A stretch of 64,000 bases of DNA from a virus. Made by a program: the position numbers and the translations under genes. The stretch spans positions 249,866 through 313,865 of the IMG/VR virus record IMGVR_UViG_3300046092_000062, one strand, 5' to 3'. Below the pieces are notes generated by a model, which worked only from the letters and a program-made list of their open reading frames with translations, was not told the origin of the DNA and ran no database searches. Shown in pieces: positions 24,692-32,745 of this stretch. Numbering within the stretch: position 1 is the stretch's first letter; each line of letters begins with the position of its first letter.

Positions 24692-25536
24692 AAATTGGAC
24701 ACAACGGCTGGGCGTCTATTAACTTAGAAAGAGATAACCTAGTAAACATAACAGCACCCTTTGAATTCACTACTACCGCTGTGCCTGTAGCAATGACATT
24801 CACCAAAGCTGCTGATTACACTGCACAGTTAATTGCAACCAAGTACACTAACCTGCACTTGTGCCTAAGTGGTGGACTTGATAGTGAGTTTGTGGCTAAA
24901 GTGTTGGTTAGAAACAGCATACCATTTACCCCAGTAATAGTGGCTGCTGACTATGTGGATGCAGAAAATTGGTACGCTTACAAATTCTGCCAAGACAATA
25001 AGTTAACTCCGCTGGTATTAGATTTTGCTGGAAAAGAAAAGCATATCGAGTTAGTTAAGATGCTCATTGCACATGCACACAAACATTGCTTACCATTTGA
25101 TAGATCATTGATTGTAAACGTTGTTGCTACCCTACTACCAGAAGCGCATATAATAACGGGATACGGAGATCCTGTACATGTTTCGTCTACGTTTTACGAG
25201 CCAATTGGCCCATTGGTAGAATTAACAGACCACGATTACTTTCTGGACGTAGAATACGGAACTAAACACCCCGGTGCATTTTTTTCGTATACTCCCGAGT
25301 TATTTGCTTCTTTGATTAAGGAGCTTGATATAACCAAAAATAGTCAAATGGCAAAAGCCGAACTGTATGGTATTCTGTGTAGATCAAAAATACAATCATC
25401 CTTTTTTAACTTTTACCATTTACCCGAACTTGAATTTATTATCAAAAAGAGTTTAGACAAATTAGGTAAAAACCCACTACACCAAGCGTTCTTTATAAAT
25501 AGAGATACACTACTCAATCAGTTAAGCGGCCTTTAG
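24688..25536 (+). CDS. PP-loop ATP pyrophosphatase family protein 3, 282 aa
   Basis: LCLSGGLDSEFVAKVLVRNS (PP-loop about residue 59) and HPGAFFSYTPELFASLIKEL near 195. The start overlaps the previous stop (ATGA). The C-terminal part differs from protein 2 (a longer Phe-rich tail), hinting at different partners or substrates. About 60 bases of non-coding sequence then precede QueD. Confidence 0.7.
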   Translation: MKIGHNGWASINLERDNLVNITAPFEFTTTAVPVAMTFTKAADYTAQLIATKYTNLHLCLSGGLDSEFVAKVLVRNSIPFTPVIVAADYVDAENWYAYKFCQDNKLTPLVLDFAGKEKHIELVKMLIAHAHKHCLPFDRSLIVNVVATLLPEAHIITGYGDPVHVSSTFYEPIGPLVELTDHDYFLDVEYGTKHPGAFFSYTPELFASLIKELDITKNSQMAKAELYGILCRSKIQSSFFNFYHLPELEFIIKKSLDKLGKNPLHQAFFINRDTLLNQLSGL

Positions 25537-25597
25537 AGCATCATCCCGCTATACAAATTCTGCTGCCTATGCTACAATTAACATAGGAGAATAAAGC

Positions 25598-26095
25598 ATG
25601 ACACCCGTTCAATACAAATACACCAGTACCAAAGAGTACCACAACGCCTTTCCTGTTGCTTACAGACAATGGCGAGCAGACAGCCACTGCAATCTAATTC
25701 ACGGCTATGCGTTTAGCATGAAGTTCTATTTTGGAACCAATGACCTAGACGTTCGTAACTGGGCTGCTGACTACGGCGGCCTCAAGGAACTGAAGAAAAC
25801 ACTAGAAGATCAATTTGACCATACATTGATTGTGGCACAGGATGATCCAGAAATGGAAACATTCAAATTGCTACAAGAAAAGAACATGGCCAAGATTGTA
25901 GTGTTGCCAGCACTAGGTTGCGAAGCACTAAGCGATATGCTTTACAAGTATGTCAATGGCGTTTACATTCCTGAGATGTGGGGACCAGGTGAAGCGGCAC
26001 GTTTATGGTGCTATCGCGTTGAAGTACGTGAAACACAGAGCAACATGGCGTACCGCGAAGGTCACCGTGAATGGAATGAGGACTTGTTTGCATGA
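25598..26095 (+). CDS. queD: 6-carboxytetrahydropterin synthase (QueD/PTPS family), 165 aa
   Basis: Second step of 7-deazaguanine synthesis (dihydroneopterin triphosphate to carboxytetrahydropterin). The family pattern is visible: VAYRQW, SHCNLIHGYAF, WAADYGGLK, DQFDHTLIV, with a C-terminal VEVRETQSN. Two places differ from the usual zinc ligands: AAHR is AYRQ-like and HGH reads HGY. I believe this HGYA variant recurs in phage and proteobacterial relatives, so it may be a natural subfamily with another ligand set. AGGAGA precedes the ATG. Coupled to the next gene (ATGA). Confidence 0.8.
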   Translation: MTPVQYKYTSTKEYHNAFPVAYRQWRADSHCNLIHGYAFSMKFYFGTNDLDVRNWAADYGGLKELKKTLEDQFDHTLIVAQDDPEMETFKLLQEKNMAKIVVLPALGCEALSDMLYKYVNGVYIPEMWGPGEAARLWCYRVEVRETQSNMAYREGHREWNEDLFA

Positions 26096-26388
26096 GCAAG
26101 CAGGAACAAGAAATCATGGATATTCTGCAAGAAGAATGTGCAGAAGTAATCCAAGCAGTTAGCAAAGCCCGTCGATTTGGCCTAGATAACTCTCACAAGT
26201 CTGGTAAGACACAGCGTCAGAATCTAGAAACAGAAATAGGCGATGTGCTTTGCATGATTGAACTGCTAAATGAGCGTGGAGTAATTGACGCCTCTAGCGT
26301 ACAAGCTGCTATCCTTGCCAAGCGAGAAAAGCTACACCACTGGTCAAATATTTTTAAGGATGACTCATGCACCCCAACATCGAAGTAA
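26092..26388 (+). CDS. MazG-like nucleotide pyrophosphohydrolase, 98 aa
   Basis: Metal-binding pattern EExxE (E14, E15, E18) and ExxD (E48, D51) matches the all-alpha NTP pyrophosphohydrolase (MazG-like) superfamily. These hydrolyse NTPs or dNTPs, sometimes to remove unmodified nucleotides or to alter (p)ppGpp levels. It sits between queD and queE. Overlaps the next gene by 22 bases. Confidence 0.75.
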   Translation: MSKQEQEIMDILQEECAEVIQAVSKARRFGLDNSHKSGKTQRQNLETEIGDVLCMIELLNERGVIDASSVQAAILAKREKLHHWSNIFKDDSCTPTSK

Positions 26389-26585
26389 AAGAATTTACAG
26401 TCAAGGACGAACCTGCGTTCCGTATGCGAGTGCGTATGTGGAAATGCACAAGTCCAGCCGACCTAAATAGCTTAGAGATCGTGCAAGAATGTATGCGCGA
26501 TGGCGAAGTCGACTTTGCTAGCACATACAATTTCCTAATGACAGACGAAGAACTAAAAACACTAGCACAAGGATTGATGAAATAA
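26367..26585 (+). CDS. Small hypothetical protein, 72 aa
   Basis: Helical with a Val/Arg/Met-rich strand near residues 10-28. The start is inside the MazG-like gene's end, and the stop is one base before queE. Its position between pathway genes suggests a linked role, but no motif supports one. Confidence 0.5.
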   Translation: MHPNIEVKEFTVKDEPAFRMRVRMWKCTSPADLNSLEIVQECMRDGEVDFASTYNFLMTDEELKTLAQGLMK

Positions 26586-26586
26586 T

Positions 26587-27459
26587 ATGTTTGGAACAAA
26601 TGAAATTATTGGTAAGAAGTATTTTAAGGATGCTCCGGCAGACAGCTTGTTTGTAACTAGCATGTTCTTTACACTACAAGGCGAAGGTCCTTATGCAGGT
26701 ATGCCCGCATTGTTTATTCGATTGGCTAAGTGTAATCTAGTGTGCAGCTTCTGTGATACATTCTTTGACGACGGTGATTGGATGACGTACGATCAAATCG
26801 AAGGCAAAATGTATGCAGCTATCAACGACTATTGGAACAACCAAGGCAAAGCAACGCCAACATGGGCAAACAATGGGTTAAATAACTATCCCGGTATTGT
26901 GTTGGTAATGACTGGCGGCGAACCTCTCCTGCAGGAGAACATTAGTGCATTTATGACACGTCAACTTGCACATTTCAAGGCAGTTCAGGTCGAAAGTAAC
27001 GGCATTCCTGTTACTGATGTTCCTGCCGGTGTAACGCTAGTGTGTAGCCCTAAATGTGCTGAGAAAGATGGCAAGGCCATCAAGTACTTTGCGCCGTCGG
27101 CAACTATCCTGCAACGTGCAGACTGTTTGAAGTTTGTTATGAGTGCGGATGCAGATAGTCCGTATAACAGCGTACCGCAGTGGGCACATGACTGGAAGGC
27201 AGCAACAGGCAAAGAGATCTATTGCAGCCCGATGAACGTGTACAACAGTTTCCCACAGAAGATCAAATTGCTTCGTGCAGAAAAAGGCAACATCACAATG
27301 GCTGAACGCAGCACAGTTGATGAAGTTATCAGCTTCTGGGAACCGGGCTTGTTGGACTTGAAAGCTAACCAAGCTAACCATGAGTACGCTGCACACTATT
27401 GCATCGAACATGGTTTCAAACTCAACCTGCAAATGCACTTATATGCGAGCCTAGCATAA
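26587..27459 (+). CDS. queE: 7-carboxy-7-deazaguanine synthase (radical SAM), 290 aa
   Basis: C49-x3-C53-x2-C56 (CNLVCSFCDT) is the radical SAM cluster motif in the QueE arrangement, preceded by TLQGEGPYAGMPALFIRLA and followed by VMTGGEPLLQE near residue 110. The enzyme rearranges carboxytetrahydropterin to 7-carboxy-7-deazaguanine. The insertion between the cluster and GGEP (about 40 residues) is longer than in E. coli. QueD and FolE are in the same gene set. No QueC with a zinc cluster was found to convert the product to preQ0. Confidence 0.9.
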   Translation: MFGTNEIIGKKYFKDAPADSLFVTSMFFTLQGEGPYAGMPALFIRLAKCNLVCSFCDTFFDDGDWMTYDQIEGKMYAAINDYWNNQGKATPTWANNGLNNYPGIVLVMTGGEPLLQENISAFMTRQLAHFKAVQVESNGIPVTDVPAGVTLVCSPKCAEKDGKAIKYFAPSATILQRADCLKFVMSADADSPYNSVPQWAHDWKAATGKEIYCSPMNVYNSFPQKIKLLRAEKGNITMAERSTVDEVISFWEPGLLDLKANQANHEYAAHYCIEHGFKLNLQMHLYASLA

Positions 27460-27650
27460 TGACACCATGTGCATGTTTAGGACCACAATGCGGCGAAGCA
27501 CATTGCCCCTGTGTTATGGCTAGTCAAGGACTAGAGCGTAGCGCAGAGTGGCAAGCTCAGAATAGCCCCGAAGCTATTGCTCGAGTTAATGCAGAGCTTA
27601 GAGCAGTATTTGATCAAATATTTGAAAGACAAAATGCAAGAAACACATAA
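27459..27650 (+). CDS. Cys-rich small protein, 63 aa
   Basis: ATG 27459 overlaps the queE stop (TAATG). The N-terminus has five cysteines in 18 residues (CACLGPQCGEAHCPC), suggesting metal binding. The C-terminal half is a helix. Not recognised. Confidence 0.5.
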   Translation: MTPCACLGPQCGEAHCPCVMASQGLERSAEWQAQNSPEAIARVNAELRAVFDQIFERQNARNT

Positions 27651-27837
27651 ACGAACAGTGGTTCGGATGATTACGTATAGACTCACAGCATGGTTATTTA
27701 CTATAATGTGGACATACCTCTTCACCGGCGACTTAGGTAGTGCAACTGGCTTTGCCACAGTATTACATATCTTGTTAAGTGTAGATTATTACATCCACGA
27801 ACGAATTTGGCTTAAAGTCAAATGGGGATTAAAGTAA
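27634..27837 (+). CDS. DUF2061 family membrane protein, 67 aa
   Basis: Two hydrophobic helices (about residues 15-31 and 39-55) and the closing YYIHERIWLKVKWG, which is typical of DUF2061. ATG 27634 overlaps the previous gene by 17 bases; a TTG at 27577 is upstream in frame. A paralogue lies at 52796-52999. Function unknown. Confidence 0.65.
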   Translation: MQETHKRTVVRMITYRLTAWLFTIMWTYLFTGDLGSATGFATVLHILLSVDYYIHERIWLKVKWGLK

Positions 27838-28067
27838 TGTCAGGATTTGATCCAGGTGTGCAAATGTACGATCCGTTCAATGACAGAGCACAGTTTGAAT
27901 ACGTGTTCTCTTTTTGGCCACGTAAGTGTTACAATACAGGACGCTGGATGTTTATGGAAGTGGCCATGCGAGGACGTAGGATTATTACAGGACCGGGAAC
28001 GCCTGTGATTGAAGATCGCTGGTATCACAGACACGAAGCGATCATAATGATGATAAAGGGAATTTAA
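27837..28067 (+). CDS. Small hypothetical protein, 76 aa
   Basis: I take ATG 27837 (TAATG overlap); an in-frame ATG at 27822 would add five residues. Aromatic and Arg-rich, with a HRHEAIIMMIKG tail. No motif recognised. Confidence 0.5.
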   Translation: MSGFDPGVQMYDPFNDRAQFEYVFSFWPRKCYNTGRWMFMEVAMRGRRIITGPGTPVIEDRWYHRHEAIIMMIKGI

Positions 28068-28068
28068 T

Positions 28069-28605
28069 ATGGCAACAAAGAAACCAGTGGCTGCTAAAAA
28101 GGCAGTACCAGCAAAGAAAACAGTGGCTAAGAAGACTGTGGCTAAAAAGACGGTAGCCGAACCTACACCAAAGACAGCAAAGCGTAAACTAAGCGATGCA
28201 ACAATCAATAAAATGACTAAGGCTATGTCTCCTAAGAAGACTCCTGCTAAGAAGCCAGCTGCTCCAGCAAAAGCTAAACTAACAGTTAAAGGCAAGAGTC
28301 CCAAGGAAGTGGCAACCGCAAAGGGCGAGCCGTATGTGACTATCACTAGTGTAGAGCTAGATACTGATAATATCGGTAACGGAGCATTTGAACTAGATTG
28401 GAACGATATCTTTGTTGCCAAATTAGTACGTGCGGGCTACCAAGGCAAGACTGATGCAGACGTTGTTGACAACTGGTTCAAGACTATTTGCCGTAATATT
28501 CTCACAGAAGAATACGAGCAATGGGAAGCTAACCAACCAGAAGAAATGCGACCACGGGTTATTGACCGTCGTGACTTAGGTGGCGGAAAAACAGAGGTAA
28601 GCTAA
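28069..28605 (+). CDS. Lys/Ala-rich histone-like protein, 178 aa
   Basis: Residues 1-90 are a low-complexity Lys-Ala-Pro tail with short repeats of Ala-Lys-Lys-Thr-Val, resembling the tails of bacterial histone-H1-like and eukaryotic H1 proteins. Such tails bind DNA without sequence preference. Residues 95-178 form a folded acidic domain (ITSVELDTDNIG, FVAKLVRAGY, WFKTICRNIL) of unknown family. A role in condensing phage or host DNA is inferred. The repeat also opens a long antisense frame that is an artefact. Confidence 0.55.
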   Translation: MATKKPVAAKKAVPAKKTVAKKTVAKKTVAEPTPKTAKRKLSDATINKMTKAMSPKKTPAKKPAAPAKAKLTVKGKSPKEVATAKGEPYVTITSVELDTDNIGNGAFELDWNDIFVAKLVRAGYQGKTDADVVDNWFKTICRNILTEEYEQWEANQPEEMRPRVIDRRDLGGGKTEVS

Positions 28606-28856
28606 TGGTTTCGCTGCCAATACCCCCAACTATGAAATTCTATCAGCTAGTTAGAATGTCTACCAAGAATGGGCTGAATTTATCAGCTACAGGATCTGTG
28701 CCAGCTGGCAGTACAAACTATGTTGGGGTTGGATTCTATACCACTCAGCAAGAAGCCGAACATAATAGAACAATCGAAACTCTTAAGAGCACAGAAGAAG
28801 GCACTAGCTACTATGTGTTTGAATTAGAGTTTCCTAATCCAGCGCATAAAGAATAA
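28605..28856 (+). CDS. Small hypothetical protein, 83 aa
   Basis: TAATG overlaps on both sides. Reads like a compact alpha/beta domain (FYQLVRMSTKNGL, VGVGFYTTQQEAEHNRTI, YYVFELEF). Not recognised. Confidence 0.5.
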   Translation: MVSLPIPPTMKFYQLVRMSTKNGLNLSATGSVPAGSTNYVGVGFYTTQQEAEHNRTIETLKSTEEGTSYYVFELEFPNPAHKE

Positions 28857-29161
28857 TGCTATCAGTCTACGTTAACGGTGTGGTGCAGTCTGTCCGAGAA
28901 TATACTGCCACTAGTGATCACATTATATTCCCAACAGCTCCGAGTGCTGGGTCCACAGTCACCATCCAATCTAGGTTTCATATTATCGAAACTAAATGCA
29001 ACGGTATCCAGGCAACATTTGACATTGGTGGAGATAGCCGAGCCGATGAATATAACCGATTCAGAGGGTTAACTGACCAGATATGGAAGCATAAAGATAA
29101 CCCAGCAGTCGCCGAAGCAATGAACAGGCTAAATGTTCTAATAGCATTAATAGACGAATGA
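28856..29161 (+). CDS. Small hypothetical protein, 101 aa
   Basis: Begins with a beta-strand segment YVNGVVQ and ends with a helix NPAVAEAMNRLNVLIALIDE. The end resembles that of the protein at 33330-33689 (HPAVADAVNTINEAYEKLKVIVAL), so the two may be related modules. A virion decoration or assembly role is possible but unproven. The stop overlaps the next start. Confidence 0.5.
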   Translation: MLSVYVNGVVQSVREYTATSDHIIFPTAPSAGSTVTIQSRFHIIETKCNGIQATFDIGGDSRADEYNRFRGLTDQIWKHKDNPAVAEAMNRLNVLIALIDE

Positions 29162-29871
29162 TACTGTACGTGAATGGTGACAGCCACAGTGTTGCGGCAG
29201 AAGCGGTGAACCCGGCTGCATTTGCCAACGACGGCCATGCGTATTGGGACACACCAAATCGTCATGGACATAAGGATAACATTGCAGTTAGCTACGGCAA
29301 AAAGATCGCCGAGCAACTTGATTGCAGTTGGATCAACCAAGGCGAGAGTGGCGGCAGCAACGACCGTATCATTCGCACAACAGATATCTTCCTCGAAACC
29401 AGCAACATCAAGGATCTAGTATTACTAATTGGCTGGACTACATGGGAGCGCGAAGAGTGGCTGCACAACAGTGTATACTATCAAATTAGCGCGAGCGGAA
29501 CTGATCATGTGCCACTCGAGTTACGCGACAAATACAAACAATGGGTGATATCTAGAGAGCAGCAATACGCACACAATGAACTAACGTGGCACAAGCGTAT
29601 ATGGGATTATCACCAAAAGCTCAACAGCTTAGGCATTAAGCACTTATTCTTCAACACCTACAGTTACTTTGGGCACGTAAAACTAAACAGTTTACCTAGG
29701 TACGACTGGGGCAACAGTTACATCAACCCGTACGAAGAAAACAGTACATACTTTTATTGGTTAAAGGACAACGGGTATAAGACGGTTAGCGAGCACTCGT
29801 ACCATTATGGCAAGGATGCACATGCCGCCTGGGCTGACTACCTAATACCACATATTCAAGGATTGCAATGA
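29158..29871 (+). CDS. SGNH/GDSL-hydrolase-like protein, 237 aa
   Basis: N-terminal NGDSHS with the candidate nucleophile serine, a block I recall from SGNH esterases, then GESGGSNDR (Gly/Asn block) and a C-terminal KDAHAAW with a His that could complete the catalytic set. Family members remove acyl groups from sugars or lipids. Two further SGNH-like proteins are at 54.4-55.8 kb. It is coupled to the sugar methyltransferase next to it, which suggests a saccharide target (inference). Confidence 0.6.
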   Translation: MILYVNGDSHSVAAEAVNPAAFANDGHAYWDTPNRHGHKDNIAVSYGKKIAEQLDCSWINQGESGGSNDRIIRTTDIFLETSNIKDLVLLIGWTTWEREEWLHNSVYYQISASGTDHVPLELRDKYKQWVISREQQYAHNELTWHKRIWDYHQKLNSLGIKHLFFNTYSYFGHVKLNSLPRYDWGNSYINPYEENSTYFYWLKDNGYKTVSEHSYHYGKDAHAAWADYLIPHIQGLQ

Positions 29872-30962
29872 GAGAACAATTTGCATTATTACCAACTAGA
29901 AACTTAGAAATTGCTCGCAGCGGAATGCCAGTTACACCAACTGGCGCATGGGGCAGAACCACATGCGAATACGACGAAGAGTTTATGTCAAGGCTTGCAG
30001 CCTTTGCTAAATCTCAATCTACATTGCATGACTATGGAGCGATGTGGAACGGGCACTCTGCTAATCATGCAGTGCTAATGAATTACTTGCTTAACGATCA
30101 GTTACGCGATGCACATAACTACCTTAATCACTTTCATGATACACCATTGATGCACGGCATTACTCAAGGTGATTGGTCAGCAAACAATATCCGCAGTGAC
30201 CAAGTTATTGCGCAACAGATTTGCAATCGCATCTGGGACGTACTGCTCGGAGTATGTGAATACCTAGCCATTGTTCCTGTGCAAAATCCCGAACAAGGTC
30301 CAGTTGCATTATCTGTGCCAATTGACACCCTTGCATATCTACTGTCCAACACTGTACCCGGTTACCGGCCCCTAAAGTGGCAAGGGGGTCTGTATGGATT
30401 GAATACTAACATTGGCATTATGGGCGAGCGAGATCTCACTTCTCTTTACCTGGCACATAAGATACACGCACGGTTCCCACCTGCTGATGCAGCTATTATG
30501 GAAATTGGCGGAGGTGGTGGATATATTCCCTACTGGTTGCACTTAATGGGGCATCGCAATATTACTATGGTAGATTTACCCACTATTATCATTTGCCAAG
30601 CATACCAGTTAGCTGCAAACTTAGGTAAAGAGCATTTGCTATTGCCAAATGAATCGGGTACAGCAGACATTCGTTGGCTAACACCAGATCAAATTGCAAC
30701 GGATACTGCCCATTTTGATTGTGTAGTTAACACTGATAGTATGCCCGAAATGGCAATCGAGCATGTGCGTAACTATCTAGACCTTATCAATTCTAGGTCC
30801 AAAACTTTCTTTAGTATCAATCAAGAAACCGAAACTGGCGGTCAACACTCAGTCCATAAGCTAGCAAAAGAATACCAAATGAGTTTAACTGAGCGCAGCT
30901 TATTTTGGTTACGCAGGGGTTATACCGAAGAATGGTATTTTATGCTCAATAATTGGGCGTGA
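29868..30962 (+). CDS. Putative sugar O-methyltransferase, 364 aa
   Basis: MEIGGGGGYIPYWLHLMG is the SAM-binding motif I, near residue 207, followed by ITMVDLPTIIICQAYQLAANLG and HFDCVVNTDSMPEM. The layout (long N-terminal helical region, then this motif) resembles a putative sugar O-methyltransferase family of about 350 aa. It would use SAM to methylate a sugar hydroxyl. ATGA-coupled to the SGNH gene. Confidence 0.65.
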   Translation: MREQFALLPTRNLEIARSGMPVTPTGAWGRTTCEYDEEFMSRLAAFAKSQSTLHDYGAMWNGHSANHAVLMNYLLNDQLRDAHNYLNHFHDTPLMHGITQGDWSANNIRSDQVIAQQICNRIWDVLLGVCEYLAIVPVQNPEQGPVALSVPIDTLAYLLSNTVPGYRPLKWQGGLYGLNTNIGIMGERDLTSLYLAHKIHARFPPADAAIMEIGGGGGYIPYWLHLMGHRNITMVDLPTIIICQAYQLAANLGKEHLLLPNESGTADIRWLTPDQIATDTAHFDCVVNTDSMPEMAIEHVRNYLDLINSRSKTFFSINQETETGGQHSVHKLAKEYQMSLTERSLFWLRRGYTEEWYFMLNNWA

Positions 30963-30968
30963 CACACA

Positions 30969-30997
30969 TTGACGTCATTGGCACAATGTGCTATTAT
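30969..30997 (+). promoter_or_regulatory. Sigma-70-type promoter, possibly giving a leaderless transcript
   Basis: TTGACG (30969-30974) and TATTAT (30992-30997) with a 17-base spacer. The expected start near 31004 falls on the ATG at 31003, so translation would be leaderless or the promoter belongs to a downstream gene. Confidence 0.4.
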
Positions 30998-31002
30998 TAC
31001 AC

Positions 31003-31992
31003 ATGAAATATTTAATCGTAGACACTGCAAACACCTTCTTCCGCGCACGACATGCGGCACATCGACAAGCTGATACATGGGACCGATTGGGTTTTGCAAT
31101 CCACGTTACACTTGCTAGCATTGGCAAAGCGTTCCGTGAACAAAAAGCAGATCACGTTATTATCTGCTTAGAAGGCAAGAGCTGGCGCAAAGGCTTCTAT
31201 ACTCCGTACAAGGCCAATCGTACTGTGGCCCGTGCTGCACTTACTGAAGCCGAGCAAGAAGAAGAAAAACTGTTCTGGGAAAGTTTTGACGAACTTAAAA
31301 CTTTCTTCATTGAGAAAAGCAACTGCACAATCCTGCAACACCCTAACTTGGAAGCTGACGATTTGATTGCAGGCTTTATACAAGCCCATCCAGAAGATCA
31401 ACACACAATCGTCAGCAGTGACAGCGACTTCTACCAGTTACTGTCAGAAAATGTTCAACAATATAACGGGATCAGTGATGAGCTCCACACAATCAAAGGT
31501 ATCTTCGATGCGAAAGGTGCCCCAGTCAAAGATAAGAAAACTAAAGAACCCAAAAAGGTACCGGACCCGAAGTGGATTCTCTTCGAGAAGTGTATGCGCG
31601 GCGACACTAGCGACAACGTCTTCTCGGCCTACCCGGGAGTACGGACCAAGGGTACAAAGAATAAAGTCGGACTCGAGGAAGCGTTTGGGGATCGTGAATC
31701 GAAAGGCTTCGCGTGGAACAATCTAATGTTGCAACGTTGGGTTGACCATAATGGTGCTGAGCACAAGGTTTTGGATGACTACAACCGAAACGTCACGCTC
31801 ATTGACTTGACTGCCCAACCCGACGATGTTAAACTGCAAATTGCAGAAACTATTGCAACTAACAGCGTTCCAAAAGATGTAGCGCAAATTGGTACAAAGT
31901 TTCTTAAATTTTGTGGCAAGTACGAATTGAAACGTATCAGTGACAACTTGCAAAACTACGTAGACTTTCTTTCAAAGGCATATCCAGAATGA
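31003..31992 (+). CDS. 5'-3' exonuclease / flap endonuclease (T4 RNase H-like), 329 aa
   Basis: Metal-binding motifs of the 5'-nuclease (FEN) superfamily: IVDTANTFFRARHAAH, NLEADDLIAG, SSDSDFYQL and RGDTSDNV. This class removes RNA primers and flaps during lagging-strand synthesis. Length fits T4 RNase H (305 aa). ATG 31003 is used; a GTG upstream at 30988 is in frame but lies in the promoter. The codon pattern between about 31.47 and 31.80 kb is less typical than elsewhere in the gene. Confidence 0.85.
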   Translation: MKYLIVDTANTFFRARHAAHRQADTWDRLGFAIHVTLASIGKAFREQKADHVIICLEGKSWRKGFYTPYKANRTVARAALTEAEQEEEKLFWESFDELKTFFIEKSNCTILQHPNLEADDLIAGFIQAHPEDQHTIVSSDSDFYQLLSENVQQYNGISDELHTIKGIFDAKGAPVKDKKTKEPKKVPDPKWILFEKCMRGDTSDNVFSAYPGVRTKGTKNKVGLEEAFGDRESKGFAWNNLMLQRWVDHNGAEHKVLDDYNRNVTLIDLTAQPDDVKLQIAETIATNSVPKDVAQIGTKFLKFCGKYELKRISDNLQNYVDFLSKAYPE

Positions 31993-32531
31993 TTACATTA
32001 AAACAATTCCTTGAAGCAGGACAGTACCGTATTACCGAAGGTAGCGATTTCCAATGGCAATGCTTTGGTCCAAATGCCTACAACCTAGATGTGCAAGTGG
32101 GCGCATGGGACAGCAACAGTGCTTCGATTATTTTTGATCGAGTAACGCAAGAAGTCTACCAAGCTACTTGTTACGATTACAAAAACAACCGTGCTTATCG
32201 ACTATTTGGCAGCGATGACTTTCGTCGTTTGCACACAGCAGAAGCATTAGTACGCAAAGTAGAATATAACCAAGCATGGGACGATGTCCGCTATACAGAG
32301 CTCGAAGTTGAAGAAGACTTCATGGAAAAAATGACTGCTATTATGTCAGGGCAAGAATACGACACAATGGTTAGTATTCCGTTGGACCTTGACCGAGACA
32401 CATTGCACGACTTGATGTTGCGAGCACACGCAAAGAACATTACCTTAAACGAAATGGTTGCAGAAATATTGCAACTGGCAATTGATCATGCAGAAGAAAT
32501 TGTAGAGGGTGCAGATGGATTTCAAGGCTAA
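31989..32531 (+). CDS. Conserved phage protein with capsid-targeting-like N-terminus, 180 aa
   Basis: The N-terminus MITLKQFLEAG fits the T4 internal protein leader pattern (hydrophobic-x-Glu before Ala), and YRITEG follows at 13-18. The body has a strand-rich part and, from about residue 128, a segment VSIPLDLDRDTLHDLM that looks like a ribbon-helix-helix or small helical domain. ATGA-coupled to the 5'-nuclease. Relatives are common in T4-like phages as far as I recall. No function known. Confidence 0.5.
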   Translation: MITLKQFLEAGQYRITEGSDFQWQCFGPNAYNLDVQVGAWDSNSASIIFDRVTQEVYQATCYDYKNNRAYRLFGSDDFRRLHTAEALVRKVEYNQAWDDVRYTELEVEEDFMEKMTAIMSGQEYDTMVSIPLDLDRDTLHDLMLRAHAKNITLNEMVAEILQLAIDHAEEIVEGADGFQG

Positions 32532-32745
32532 AGTAACTGAGCTAGCACTGCAAGCAGGTGGCAGTCATTACCCGAGCGTAAATCGCTCGCAAATGGAGTC
32601 GTATACCAAGCTAGTAATTGCTGAATGTATTTCTGCCCTAACTGAAGGCGAGCGCAGTCACATTTGCACAAACTTTGATCAAAGCCAATATGAAGCTACT
32701 CTTACAGGCGCCGAGTCTGCTATTAATCGGAGATTTGGGCTATGA
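32515..32745 (+). CDS. Small hypothetical protein, 76 aa
   Basis: ATG 32515 overlaps the previous gene by 17 bases (an in-frame GTG at 32509 is possible). Helical, with a LALQAGGSHYP motif near residue 10 that I have seen in other T4-like phage proteins without a function. The stop overlaps the next start. Confidence 0.5.
   Translation: MDFKAKVTELALQAGGSHYPSVNRSQMESYTKLVIAECISALTEGERSHICTNFDQSQYEATLTGAESAINRRFGL

Noticed and set aside
22959-25536. Calling the three PP-loop proteins QueC
   Set aside because: Only the PP-loop agrees; the zinc-binding cysteine cluster at the C-terminus is absent in all three.
27840-28421. 193-codon antisense frame over the Lys-rich protein
   Set aside because: It is the reverse of a Lys/Ala/Pro repeat, gives low-complexity hydrophobic sequence, and has no start context.
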